From the NCBI RefSeq assembly GCF_019880405.1, contig NZ_CP082269.1, positions 682,001 to 746,000 on the forward strand: a stretch of DNA of 64,000 bases, given 5' to 3'. The translations under genes were made by a program, and so were the position numbers. How positions within the stretch are numbered: the stretch's first letter is position 1; the number at the start of each line of letters is the position of its first letter. Below, in pieces: positions 44,314 to 54,270 of this stretch. This stretch comes from Enterobacter sp. C2 (GTDB lineage: Bacteria; Pseudomonadota; Gammaproteobacteria; Enterobacterales; Enterobacteriaceae). Below the pieces are notes generated by a model, which was given only the letters and a program-made list of their open reading frames with translations, searched no databases and was not told the DNA's origin.

Positions 44314-45516
44314 TTATCCCACTCCACTCATCGCATCCCCCAGATGAAAAATCGGCAAATACATTGCGACGATCAGCGTTCCGATGATAACCCCGGTCAC
44401 CACCAGCATCAGCGGCTCCAGCAGCGTGGCCAGGCTATCCGCCTGCTGCTGCGTCAGCTCGCTATGGTGACGAGCAAGGTTGTTGAGCATGGTATCGAGC
44501 GCTCCCGACGCCTCCCCGGTTTGCACCAACTGAATGCACAGGGCGCTAAACTGCCCGCTGTTTTTTAGCGCTGTCCAGATGGGCGTTCCCTGAGCGATCT
44601 CCTGATGGATATGATGGATCGCTTCGCGCCAGTGGGGGCAGGTTAAGGTTGCCTCGACGCTCTCTAGCCCTTGTAGGAAAGCAATACCCGCCCGCTGGGT
44701 GAGGGCCAGCACGGTAAATATCTGGCTAAGTTTCTGGCCTCGCACCAGCCCACCGACAACCGGGATGCCCAGTAGCAGCCGCTGCCGATAGCGGAGCCAC
44801 GGCGGGTGCTTACGCAGGGCAAATCCGCTGACGGCAAGCAGCAGCGCCACCCCCAGCGTCCAGGGGCCAGCGCGGGTAATTAGCCCTGAGAGCGCCATGA
44901 CGCCGCGGGTGAGTGCTGGCAGCGGCGTATTAAAGGTTTGGTAGATGGCGGCGAATTCGGGCAGCACCAGCAGAATCATCGCCAGCGTTACCGCTACGGC
45001 CAGGAGCAGAACGATCAGCGGGTAGCGCAGCGCCTTTTTTACCTTACCCGCCAGCATTAGCTGTGTTTTCTGCTGGGCGGCAAGCTGGAAGCAGCACTCA
45101 TCCAGCGCGCCGGTCAGCTCACCGGTATGGATCATGGCGATATAGATCGGTGGAAAGGCATCCGGCCAGCGGCGCATGGCCGCAGAGAGCGCGGTGCCCT
45201 GGGCCAGATCCTCCGCCAGGGTTTGCAGCAGCGCCTGCCACTGGCGTACCGGGTGCTGGCGGGAGAGCATCAGCAGCGCATCGGGCAGGGGCAGGCCCGC
45301 CTTGAGCAGCGTTGCCAGCTGATGCACAACCTCGCAGCGGTGCGTCCCGCGCCAGGCTGCCGTTCGAACCGCGCTGCGCCTGAGAGCCAGAATAAAGATC
45401 TGTTCAGCCTGCAGCGCGTCGGCGACGGCCAGACGATCTGCCGCCCAGCGAGCCCCCTGGCAGCGCTGACCGCCCTCATCAAGGCCCCGCCAGTGCCAGA
45501 GCTGTTTAGCCTGCAT
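44314..45516 (-). CDS. hofC: Type IV pilin assembly inner membrane protein HofC (PilC/GspF-like)
   Basis: HofC is the platform membrane protein of the type IV pilus/type II secretion family, expected to work with the ATPase HofB and the pilin PpdD. The 400-residue product equals the E. coli length and has two repeated GspF domains with three hydrophobic segments (around residues 165-190, 215-235 and 370-395). Conserved GspF features include LATLLKAGLPLPDAL and the end of domain 2, TLLEPLMLVVTGVIIG. It overlaps the end of hofB by 11 bases. Confidence 0.94.
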   Translation of the reverse strand: MQAKQLWHWRGLDEGGQRCQGARWAADRLAVADALQAEQIFILALRRSAVRTAAWRGTHRCEVVHQLATLLKAGLPLPDALLMLSRQHPVRQWQALLQTLAEDLAQGTALSAAMRRWPDAFPPIYIAMIHTGELTGALDECCFQLAAQQKTQLMLAGKVKKALRYPLIVLLLAVAVTLAMILLVLPEFAAIYQTFNTPLPALTRGVMALSGLITRAGPWTLGVALLLAVSGFALRKHPPWLRYRQRLLLGIPVVGGLVRGQKLSQIFTVLALTQRAGIAFLQGLESVEATLTCPHWREAIHHIHQEIAQGTPIWTALKNSGQFSALCIQLVQTGEASGALDTMLNNLARHHSELTQQQADSLATLLEPLMLVVTGVIIGTLIVAMYLPIFHLGDAMSGVG

Positions 45517-46717
45517 GGGGCATCCCCAGCACTCTTAGCAACTCCTCCAGGGTCGTTAATCCCTGTTCGACGACAAGGCAACCGTGTTCAAACAGGGTGA
45601 GCATACCCTCCTGACGCGCCTGCTGCTCAATGCGCTCAGCAGGCTCGCCGCTGGCGATGGCCTGACGCAGGGTGCGGTTGACGCTCAGCACCTCAAAGAG
45701 GGCTACCCTACCACAGAAGCCGTGGTAGCACGCTTCGCAGCCGATGGCCTGCCAGTGGGGCAGGGCACGGGGCCACAGGCCTGGCGGCAGGGTAACCTCA
45801 TCCGAATGTTGGCGACGACAGTGTGGGCAGAGTTTACGCACCAGCCGCTGCGCCACCACCAGCGAGAGTGCGGAAGCGATCATCCAGCGCGCGACGCCCA
45901 TCTGGGCGATCCTCACCAGCGCTTCGCTGGTCGAGCTAGTGTGCAGGGTAGAGAGCACCAGATGGCCGGTCTGGGAGGCTTTTATAGCGATCTCCGCCGT
46001 TTCGCCATCGCGGATCTCGCCCACCATGATGATGTCTGGATCCTGGCGCAGCAGCGCCCGCAGCACGCTGTGGAAGTGCAGCCCCGCCCGGGGGTTAATC
46101 TGCGTCTGGTTTAGCCCTTCCAATGGGATCTCTACCGGATCCTCCACGCTGCAAATATTGACCTCGGGCAGGTTACGCGCCGCCAGCGCGCTGTAGAGCG
46201 TCACGGTTTTGCCGCTGCCCGTGGGCCCGGTGACCAGCATCAGCCCCTGCGGTCTGGCCAACGCCGTCTGAAACTGAGCCAGCTGCTGCGGCTCCATGCC
46301 CAGCGCAGCGAGATCCAGCGGCTGGTTCACCTGGTGCAGGAGGCGCAGGACGATCTTCTCCCCGTGGCGGCAGGGCAGCGTGGCGATACGAAACGAGATC
46401 GCTCTGCCGGAGAGCGTAACCGTGAACTGTCCGTCCTGTGGCAGACGCCGCTCGGCGATATCCAGGCTGCCCAGTACCTTCAGGCGTGCCGTCAGCGTCT
46501 TTGCACTCTCCCGTGACAGCGAGGGAAGCGCATGGAGCACGCCGTCAATGCGTAGCCGAATGCGGTAGTGCTCTTCCCCCGGCTCAAAATGGATGTCGGA
46601 CGCCCGCTGCGCCAGCGCCTGCTGGAGCGTCTGGTTAAGCAGTTCAACCACGGAGGTGCTGCCCTCGCTGACGGCAGGCAAATGGCTTTGCGCAGCGAAC
46701 GATGCGGGTATAGCCAT
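45506..46717 (-). CDS. hofB: Type IV pilus assembly ATPase HofB (PilB/GspE-like), short N-terminus
   Basis: HofB is the assembly ATPase of the ppdD pilin locus. The 403-residue product has the GspE core: Walker A GPTGSGKT (residues 164-171), Asp box and Walker B (IIMVGEIRDGETAEIA), the His box (LVLSTLHTSST) and a four-cysteine zinc motif (Cys297, Cys300, Cys327, Cys330). E. coli HofB is 461 residues. The alignment shares the first residues (MxIP) and then jumps to the segment before ELL(N/T)xTLQxAL, so about 57 N-terminal residues are missing here. The start is real: AAGGGGGA lies 5 bases upstream and the ppdD stop only nine bases before it. Confidence 0.93.
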   Translation of the reverse strand: MAIPASFAAQSHLPAVSEGSTSVVELLNQTLQQALAQRASDIHFEPGEEHYRIRLRIDGVLHALPSLSRESAKTLTARLKVLGSLDIAERRLPQDGQFTVTLSGRAISFRIATLPCRHGEKIVLRLLHQVNQPLDLAALGMEPQQLAQFQTALARPQGLMLVTGPTGSGKTVTLYSALAARNLPEVNICSVEDPVEIPLEGLNQTQINPRAGLHFHSVLRALLRQDPDIIMVGEIRDGETAEIAIKASQTGHLVLSTLHTSSTSEALVRIAQMGVARWMIASALSLVVAQRLVRKLCPHCRRQHSDEVTLPPGLWPRALPHWQAIGCEACYHGFCGRVALFEVLSVNRTLRQAIASGEPAERIEQQARQEGMLTLFEHGCLVVEQGLTTLEELLRVLGMPHAG

Positions 46718-46726
46718 ATTTCCCCC

Positions 46727-47176
46727 TTACTGATAGTCAAAGCGGAAAACGTCTTCGCAGGCCTGCTGGAACGTCACGTCGTTTTGCACGTCGCAAGTCC
46801 GCTGCCAGCCGCTCACTCCGCTGCTGCTGCTCCACTGCGGTATCAGCGTCACGCTCAGCCCTGTCAGGCTCTCCTGCCCAGTCAGCGTGACCGTGCCGTT
46901 CTCGACGCTCATCTCGGAAACGTAGCGCGTGGTGCCAGGAGAGGGGATACCGTTGCTGCCGCCGTCGCAGCTCTCCGTACCGCCGCGATCGAGCGCGCAC
47001 AGCTCAATGGCGGTACGGTAGGGGATAAAGGTTTGCAGCATGTCGGTGAGGGCCGCTTTGCGCAGGTAGTTCTGATAGGCGGGAATGCCGATGGCGCTGA
47101 GGATGGCAATAATGCCGATAACCACCATCAACTCGATTAAGGTAAACCCCCGCTGTTTTTCCAATGACTGTTTCAT
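46727..47176 (-). CDS. ppdD: Type IV major pilin-like prepilin PpdD
   Basis: PpdD is a type IV pilin. The 149-residue product begins with a short leader ending in glycine (MKQSLEKQRG) followed by the prepilin signature FTLIELMVVIGIIAILSAIGIP; cleavage after Gly10 leaves an N-terminal Phe and the usual Glu5. Two cysteine pairs are placed as in E. coli PpdD (Cys near ELCAL and ESCDGG, and near RTCDV and QACEDV). ATG 47176 has GGGAG upstream; a start at 47239 is not supported. It is the first gene of ppdD-hofB-hofC. Confidence 0.95.
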   Translation of the reverse strand: MKQSLEKQRGFTLIELMVVIGIIAILSAIGIPAYQNYLRKAALTDMLQTFIPYRTAIELCALDRGGTESCDGGSNGIPSPGTTRYVSEMSVENGTVTLTGQESLTGLSVTLIPQWSSSSGVSGWQRTCDVQNDVTFQQACEDVFRFDYQ

Positions 47177-47322
47177 GATCTGCTCCCTGGTTGGTGTGGG
47201 GGAGTGTGTCAGTCCGGGGAGAGTGTGACGAGGGAGCAAAGTGGCGTTCAGGAAGTCAGCTTCCCGAGTTTTTTACGCCGTTGCAGGGGTAAACAACATT
47301 TTTGCGAGCAGGGACGCAATCC

Positions 47323-47357
47323 GTCGCCCCGGTTAGCGCAGCGCCACCGGGGCATTA
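47323..47357 (-). repeat. REP-like palindrome between nadC and ppdD
   Basis: GCCCCGGT (47326-47333) and ACCGGGGC (47346-47353) form an 8-bp stem with a GC-rich loop TAGCGCAGCGCC, followed by ATTA. The layout matches the other REP-like elements in this window. It lies just after the nadC stop, so it may also help define the nadC transcript end; no T-run is present. Confidence 0.65.
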
Positions 47358-47363
47358 CCGGGA

Positions 47364-48905
<1,542 letters not shown>

Positions 48906-48909
<4 letters not shown>

Positions 48910-49760
48910 CGCTATTCACGATGCTGCTGGTGTTGATCGCCGAGCGCCTTTTTAAGCTGGGTGAGCACTGGCATCTGGATCACCGCCTTGAGGTGCTGTT
49001 CCGTCGGATAAAGCGCTTCTCGATGCTGCGCACGCTGCTGTTGACCGCCGTGGCGATGCTGGTGACCTTTCTGCTGCTGCGTGCGCTCTACGGACTCTTT
49101 TTCAACGTGCCGTTGCTGGTGGTGTGGATTATGCTCGGCCTGCTCTGTATTGGCGCGGGTAAGGTGCGCCTGCACTACCACGCCTATCTGAAGGCGGCCT
49201 CGCGAGATGACAGCCACGCGCGGGATACCATGGCCAGCGAGCTGACGCTGATCCACGGCGTGCCGCCGGAGTGCGACGAGCGTGAATACCTGCGCGAGCT
49301 ACAAAATGCCCTGCTGTGGATTAACTTCCGCTTCTACCTGGCACCGCTGTTCTGGTTTGTTGTTGGCGGTGTATGGGGGCCGGTGCTTCTGGTGGGCTAC
49401 GCCTTCCTGCGCGCCTGGCAGTCGTGGCTGGCGCGATACATGACTCCGCACGCGCGGTTACAGTCCGGTATCGACGCTATTCTGCACCTGCTGGACTGGA
49501 TCCCGGTACGGCTGGTGGGCGTGGTCTACGCGCTCATTGGCCATGGTGAAAAAGCGCTGCCCGCCTGGTTTGCCTCGCTCACCGACTGGCACACCTCGCA
49601 GTATCATGTCCTGACCCGGCTGGCCCAGTTCTCACTGGCGCGCGAGCCGCATCTCGATAAAGTCGAAACGCCAAAAGCTGCGGTATCGATGGCGAAGAAG
49701 ACCTCCTTCGCCGTGGTGGTAGTGGTGGCGCTGCTGACTATTTACGGGACTCTGGTCTAG
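48906..49760 (+). CDS. ampE: Inner membrane protein AmpE
   Basis: AmpE is an integral membrane protein coexpressed with AmpD and implicated in beta-lactamase regulation; its molecular role is not settled. The 284-residue product (E. coli length) has an N-terminal [19 protein letters not shown] segment and about four membrane helices (near residues 40-60, 65-85, 145-165 and the C-terminal [18 protein letters not shown]). The start overlaps ampD (ATGA). A REP-like palindrome follows directly. Confidence 0.96.
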
Positions 49761-49766
49761 CTTTTA

Positions 49767-49799
49767 ACGCCCGGCGGCGCTAGCTTGCCGGGCCTACAA
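49767..49799 (-). repeat. REP-like palindrome after ampE
   Basis: GCCCGGC (49769-49775) and GCCGGGC (49787-49793) form the stem, with CTACA at the end. The reverse complement reads TGTAGGCCCGGC, a short loop, GCCGCCGGGC and GTTA, matching the element at 8175-8206. It separates ampE from the convergent GH43 gene. Confidence 0.8.
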
Positions 49800-49816
49800 A
49801 GCAACGTAGCACTTAG

Positions 49817-50767
49817 CTATAAGGTATCTGCAGGCGGTACGCCAAAAATCGGCATCCCGTCTTTATCCCACTCAATTAGCTTCAGCCGCGTATGGCGGTT
49901 CGGATCGTAGAGCGGGTCGCCTTCAATCTCGGTGTAGTTACGCGCATGGTAAACCAGCACGTCTTCACCGTCCGTTGTACTGGTAAAGCTGTTGTGGCCC
50001 GGTCCGTACTGCCGGTTGTCGTAGCTGGTGGTAAACACCGGCTGCGGTGATTTATGCCAGTTTTCCGGCTGGCGTGGATCGGCAGCAATATCGATCCACA
50101 GCAGGCCCAGACAGTAGTTCTCATCGGTGGCGCTGGCGGAGTAAGTGACAAACAGTCTGTCACCATGAGTAATCACTGCTGGCCCCTCGTTGACCAGAAA
50201 CCCCCGGTACTCCCACTCAAACTCCGGCTTGCTTAGCATCACCGGGTCGCCTTTCAGCGTCCACGGGTTCTCCAGCTCCGCCAGGTAGATGTTTGAGTTG
50301 CCTGCAATATCGGGGGCTTTCTGCGCCCACAGATACCACTGTTTGCCCTGGTGGTTGAACGTCGTGGCATCCAGCGCAAAAGTATCAAACGGCGTCTGCA
50401 CCTGTCCTTTCTCCGTCCAGCGCCCGGTTAAGGGATCGGCATCGGCACACTCCAGCGCAAACATGCGGTGCTGGAACATATTCAGCGCGTCGAGATCGTG
50501 CGTATGGGTCGCGGCAAAGTAGATGTACCACTTCCCGTCAATCTGATGCAGCTCCGGGGCCCAGATCAGCTGGCTCATCGGGCCGGTCTGCGGTTTACGC
50601 CATACCACCACCGGCTCGGCGGCGCGTAGCCCCTCCAGGGTAGCGGCGCGGCGGATCTCCAGCCGATCATACTCCGGCACGGAGGCGATAAAGTAGTACC
50701 CATCGTCGTGACGCAGAATGAACGGGTCGGCGCGCTGCTCAATAAAGGGGTTTGGCCAGTTTTGCAT
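49817..50767 (-). CDS. Glycoside hydrolase family 43 enzyme (arabinofuranosidase/beta-xylosidase type)
   Basis: The 316-residue product is a single GH43 five-bladed propeller. The catalytic residues can be placed: base Asp14 (RADPFI), pKa-modulating Asp133 (ALDATTF) and acid Glu194 (NEGPAV), with the conserved GPGHNSF around His258. This pattern resembles exo-acting alpha-L-arabinofuranosidases, but beta-xylosidase activity cannot be excluded. There is no signal peptide, so it should cleave imported short glycosides in the cytoplasm. It starts ten bases after the transporter gene, with AAGGAG upstream of the ATG, and forms an operon with it. E. coli K-12 has no gene here between ampE and aroP; its nearest relatives in arrangement are yagGH/xynTB-like pairs. 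Confidence 0.88.
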   Translation of the reverse strand: MQNWPNPFIEQRADPFILRHDDGYYFIASVPEYDRLEIRRAATLEGLRAAEPVVVWRKPQTGPMSQLIWAPELHQIDGKWYIYFAATHTHDLDALNMFQHRMFALECADADPLTGRWTEKGQVQTPFDTFALDATTFNHQGKQWYLWAQKAPDIAGNSNIYLAELENPWTLKGDPVMLSKPEFEWEYRGFLVNEGPAVITHGDRLFVTYSASATDENYCLGLLWIDIAADPRQPENWHKSPQPVFTTSYDNRQYGPGHNSFTSTTDGEDVLVYHARNYTEIEGDPLYDPNRHTRLKLIEWDKDGMPIFGVPPADTL

Positions 50768-50777
50768 AGGACGCTCC

Positions 50778-52175
50778 TTATTTATTCTCTGCGGCTTTCA
50801 GTTCCTGATAGTCGCTCAGTTCACGGTAGTTGGTGCGACGCTTCTCCAGGTCCTCCTGGATCCGTGCCATCGTTTCGCGGTCTACCTTCAGCAGCCGGAC
50901 AACACCTGCCGTAATCAGATAACCTACGCCAGGGATCACGGTGAACAGCAGGACAATGCCGTTGATGGCATCAGGGCTTTGCGCCTTCGCACTGGCATTA
51001 TAACCATACCAGGAGAGCAGGAAGCCGACCATCGCGCCAGCAATGGCCAGCCCCAGCTTGAGGAAGAAGATGTTGCCAGAGAAGCTAATACCGGTAATGC
51101 GCTTACCGGTTTTCCACTCGCCGTAATCGTCTACGTCGGCCATCAGGGACCAGTGCAGCGGGGAGGGGATCTGATGCAGGATATTAAGCAGGAAGTAGAG
51201 CACCACGATAGTGGTAGTCGCCTTCGGATCGAAGAAGTAGAACGCGCAGGAGAAGATAGCCAGCGCGATGTTGGTCCAGAAAAATACCTTCAGCTTGCAC
51301 CAGCGGTCGGTCAGCACCTTTGCGAGCATGCTGCCCAGCATCATACCCACTACGCCAAGGCTGATAAACAGGGTGGCAAAGTGGGTGCTCTGACCCATCA
51401 CCCAGGTGACGTAGTACATGGTGGCCGCCATGCGGATAAAGCCCGGACAGACGTTGCACAGGGTCAGCAGCAAAATGCGCACCCACTGGTCGTTTTTCCA
51501 GACGTCTTTGAGATCGTTTTTCAACTCATCGTTGGTTTGCACCGCCGGGCGAACGCGTTCCCGCACCGTTGCGAAGCAGAACAGGAACATGCAGGTACCA
51601 ATCAGCGCCAGCACGGTCATTGCCATCTGGTAGCCTTTGGCTTTGTTATCCCCACCAAACCAGTCGGCCATCGGCAGCAGCGTGAGCGACAGCAGCAGGG
51701 TCGCGACTCCGACCATCACGAAGCGGTAGGACTGACACGCCACGCGCTCTTTCGGATCGTTGGTGATGACGCCCCCCAGCGAGCAGTAGGGAATATTGAT
51801 CGCCGTATAGGTCAGAGAGAGCAGGAAGTAGGTGACGAAGGCATAGATAACTTTGCTGCTGTAGCTCCACTCTGGCGTGGTAAACATCAGGATGCTGAAC
51901 AGCGCGTAGGGCAGGGCGATCCACAGCAGCCAGGGGCGAAAACGGCCATATTTGCTTTTGGTTCGGTCGGCCAGCGCCCCCATAATCGGGTCCGTTACCG
52001 CATCAATAACGCGGATGGAGAGCAGAAGCACCCCTACCAGCGCCGGTGCCAGGCCAAATATGTCGGTATAAAAGTAGTTAACGAACAGCATGATAGCGCC
52101 GAAGATGATATTGCATCCGGCGTCGCCCATGCCGTAGCCGATCTTCTCTTTCACTGACAGCTTGTTATTATCCAT
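50778..52175 (-). CDS. GPH-family pentoside/glycoside:cation symporter
   Basis: The 465-residue product is a twelve-helix transporter of the glycoside-pentoside-hexuronide (GPH, MelB-like) branch of the major facilitator superfamily. It starts KEKIGYGMGDAGCNIIFGAI, the usual GPH N-terminus, and has the DPIMGALADRTKSKYGRFRPW loop and the MADVDDYGEWKTGKRITGI motif of this family. It resembles YagG/XynP/YicJ-type permeases, so oligo-xylosides, arabinosides or related pentosides are likely substrates; the exact one is unknown. The ATG at 52175 has GGGAG upstream. It is the first gene of a two-gene operon with the GH43 enzyme, with a near-consensus CRP site about 110 bases upstream. Confidence 0.9.
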   Translation of the reverse strand: MDNNKLSVKEKIGYGMGDAGCNIIFGAIMLFVNYFYTDIFGLAPALVGVLLLSIRVIDAVTDPIMGALADRTKSKYGRFRPWLLWIALPYALFSILMFTTPEWSYSSKVIYAFVTYFLLSLTYTAINIPYCSLGGVITNDPKERVACQSYRFVMVGVATLLLSLTLLPMADWFGGDNKAKGYQMAMTVLALIGTCMFLFCFATVRERVRPAVQTNDELKNDLKDVWKNDQWVRILLLTLCNVCPGFIRMAATMYYVTWVMGQSTHFATLFISLGVVGMMLGSMLAKVLTDRWCKLKVFFWTNIALAIFSCAFYFFDPKATTTIVVLYFLLNILHQIPSPLHWSLMADVDDYGEWKTGKRITGISFSGNIFFLKLGLAIAGAMVGFLLSWYGYNASAKAQSPDAINGIVLLFTVIPGVGYLITAGVVRLLKVDRETMARIQEDLEKRRTNYRELSDYQELKAAENK

Positions 52176-52281
52176 CGCGAAATCTCCCGTTGATATAGAA
52201 AGAGATTATTTGCGCGCTACGAAATTTTTGCGTTACAGGATAGGAGTGCAGAGATGGACAAAACGGCTACGAAAGTGAATT

Positions 52282-52297
52282 TGTGAAGCGTCTTACA
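52282..52297 (-). promoter_or_regulatory. Predicted CRP-cAMP site upstream of the pentoside cassette
   Basis: TGTGAAGCGTCTTACA matches the CRP consensus TGTGA-N6-TCACA at nine of ten positions. It lies 107-122 bases upstream of the transporter start codon, a fitting place for an activating site, and suggests catabolite control of the two-gene operon. It is also downstream of aroP, whose stop is 53 bases away. Confidence 0.6.
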
Positions 52298-52349
52298 TTT
52301 CACATCTGCCCTGCCTCCCTGGATTTAGGGGGCAGGGCAGAGCGTGCGG

Positions 52350-53726
52350 TTAGTGCGCCTTAACCGGCTTTCCCGCTTTTTGCTGCTTAATGAAGTAACC
52401 TACGGCAAGGATGGCTACCCAGACTGGGATCAGCCAGACTGAGATCGCCATGCCAGGCGTGATCGCCATGATCACCAGCACCGCCGCCATAAACAGCAGG
52501 CAGATCCAGTTCCCCAGCGGGTAGAAGAGCGCCGGGAAGCGCGTCTTCACCCCCTGCTTGTCTTTGGCGCGGCGGAACTTCATGTGCGCCAGGCTGATCA
52601 TCGCCCAGTTGATCACCAGTGCGGAGACCACCAGCGCCATCAGCAGGCCAAAGGCTTCGCCAGGAGCCAGGTAGTTGATCAGCACGCACAGCGCGGTAAA
52701 GAGGGCAGAGGTGAGAATGGTCGCCACCGGTACGCCGCGCTTATCGACTTTCGCCAGCGCTTTCGGGGCGTTGCCCTGCTTCGCCAGGCCAAACAGCATC
52801 CGGCTGTTGCAGTAGACGCAGCTGTTATAGACCGACAGCGCAGCGGTTAAGACCACGATGTTGAGGGCGTTAGCAACAAAGGTATCACCCAGCTCGTGGA
52901 AGATCAGCACAAACGGGCTGGTGTCGGCGGTTACGCGCGTCCACGGCAGCAGCGAGAGCAACACCGCCAGCGAGCCGATGTAGAAGATCAGGATCCGGTA
53001 GATAACCTGGTTAGTGGCTTTTGGAATGCTCACTTCCGGGTTATCCGCTTCGGCGGCGGTGATCCCTACCAGCTCCAGGCCGCCGAAGGAGAACATAATG
53101 ATTGCCATCATCATCACCAACCCGGTAAAGCCGTGGGGCAGGAAGCCGCCCTGTTCCCAGAGGTTACGCACGGTGGCCTGCGGACCTGCGCTATCGCTAA
53201 ACAGCAGCCAGCCGCCGAAGAGGATCATGGCGACCACGGCAATAACTTTAATAATAGCGAACCAGAACTCCATCTCCCCGAACACTTTGACGTTGGTCAG
53301 GTTAATGGCGTTGATGATCACAAAGAAGGCTGCCGCCGACACCCAGGTGGGGATCTCCGGCCACCAGAACTGAATGTATTTCCCCACGGCGGTCAGCTCA
53401 GCCATCGCCACCAGCACGTAGAGCACCCAGTAGTTCCACCCGGAGGCAAAGCCAGCAAACCCGCCCCAGTATTTGTAGGCGAAGTGGCTGAACGAACCGG
53501 CAACCGGCTCTTCAACCACCATTTCACCCAGCTGACGCATAATTAAGAACGCGATAAAACCGGCGATGGCATAGCCAAGGATAATCCCCGGCCCTGCGGA
53601 CTGAATAACGGATGCGCTGCCCAGAAACAGACCCGTCCCGATAGCACCACCCAGCGCAATTAGCTGAATATGGCGGTTTTTAAGACCGCGCTTCAGCGTT
53701 TCACCGTGCTGTTGATCTTCCATCAT
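52350..53726 (-). CDS. aroP: Aromatic amino acid:H+ symporter AroP
   Basis: AroP is the general permease for phenylalanine, tyrosine and tryptophan in the inner membrane. The 458-residue product has about twelve membrane segments and the amino acid permease signature near the N-terminus (RHIQLIALGGAIGTGLFLGS), plus the GITAAEADNPE loop. The first ATG at 53726 (MMEDQQHGE) corresponds to the E. coli MMEGQQHGE start. It is a single gene, divergent from pdhR, with a TyrR-box-like sequence upstream. Confidence 0.97.
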   Translation of the reverse strand: MMEDQQHGETLKRGLKNRHIQLIALGGAIGTGLFLGSASVIQSAGPGIILGYAIAGFIAFLIMRQLGEMVVEEPVAGSFSHFAYKYWGGFAGFASGWNYWVLYVLVAMAELTAVGKYIQFWWPEIPTWVSAAAFFVIINAINLTNVKVFGEMEFWFAIIKVIAVVAMILFGGWLLFSDSAGPQATVRNLWEQGGFLPHGFTGLVMMMAIIMFSFGGLELVGITAAEADNPEVSIPKATNQVIYRILIFYIGSLAVLLSLLPWTRVTADTSPFVLIFHELGDTFVANALNIVVLTAALSVYNSCVYCNSRMLFGLAKQGNAPKALAKVDKRGVPVATILTSALFTALCVLINYLAPGEAFGLLMALVVSALVINWAMISLAHMKFRRAKDKQGVKTRFPALFYPLGNWICLLFMAAVLVIMAITPGMAISVWLIPVWVAILAVGYFIKQQKAGKPVKAH

Positions 53727-53790
53727 GAAACCTCATATGTGGTTATTTTTTGTACGCTGTTGTGTGCGTGTACGTATAAAATTCCATTTT

Positions 53791-53808
53791 TGTATTTTTT
53801 TATTTACG
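53791..53808 (-). promoter_or_regulatory. Candidate TyrR box upstream of aroP
   Basis: TGTATTTTTTTATTTACG fits the TyrR consensus TGTAAA-N6-TTTACA with mismatches at two positions of the left arm and one of the right. It lies 65-82 bases upstream of the aroP start, where E. coli aroP is repressed by TyrR with aromatic amino acids. Confidence 0.4.
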
Positions 53809-54222
53809 TAAGCAGGATCTGAAATATCGGCCCATCTCTTTCGTAAGGCTCAGAATAGTGATAAGCGCGGGGGAATGCACCTGCTTTATGCAGGGCCGGA
53901 GGCGGGTTGGATGAAAAGCAAACATTTGTAAATTCGCGCCGATTACCCCCAGCTACTACCATATCGATTATTTAAAATAATTAAGCACTATATTTGATTC
54001 AATATGCAAAATATTGCGCACTGAATCGGTTCAATTAGTAATTTTAAGGTTTCATTGAGGTTAAATCTGCCTCTTAAGGGGTAACGGTATCTTTTGTGCA
54101 AAGTTACATTCCTGAAACGTCATTTCTGTAATGTTGTTAAAATGTGCAGGGTTCCCTGATTTCAATCAAAACCTGTATGGACAGAAGGTGAATACTTTGT
54201 TACTTTAGCGCTAAGAACATGA

Positions 54223-54239
54223 AATTGGTAAGACCAATT
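54223..54239 (+). promoter_or_regulatory. PdhR operator upstream of pdhR-aceEF
   Basis: AATTGGTAAGACCAATT is a perfect inverted repeat with the PdhR consensus ATTGGTNNNACCAAT. It lies 32-48 bases upstream of the pdhR start. PdhR bound here represses its own operon, and pyruvate releases it. Confidence 0.93.
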
Positions 54240-54270
54240 TACTCCGGGCTAATGGCAGAGACAGGGAATA

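Larger units (their letters stand above)
53727..54270. other. Divergent control region between aroP and pdhR
   Basis: This 544-base spacer contains no convincing gene and is AT-rich. Recognisable elements are a TyrR-box-like sequence near the aroP side (53791-53808) and the PdhR operator near the pdhR start (54223-54239). The middle part has A+T-rich tracts, and I could not assign promoters to it with confidence. Confidence 0.7.

Noticed and set aside
50718-52157. 479-codon plus-strand frame opposite the GPH transporter
   Set aside because: The translation is His/Gln/Arg-rich and domain-free, typical of an antisense shadow; the minus-strand product is a clear transporter.
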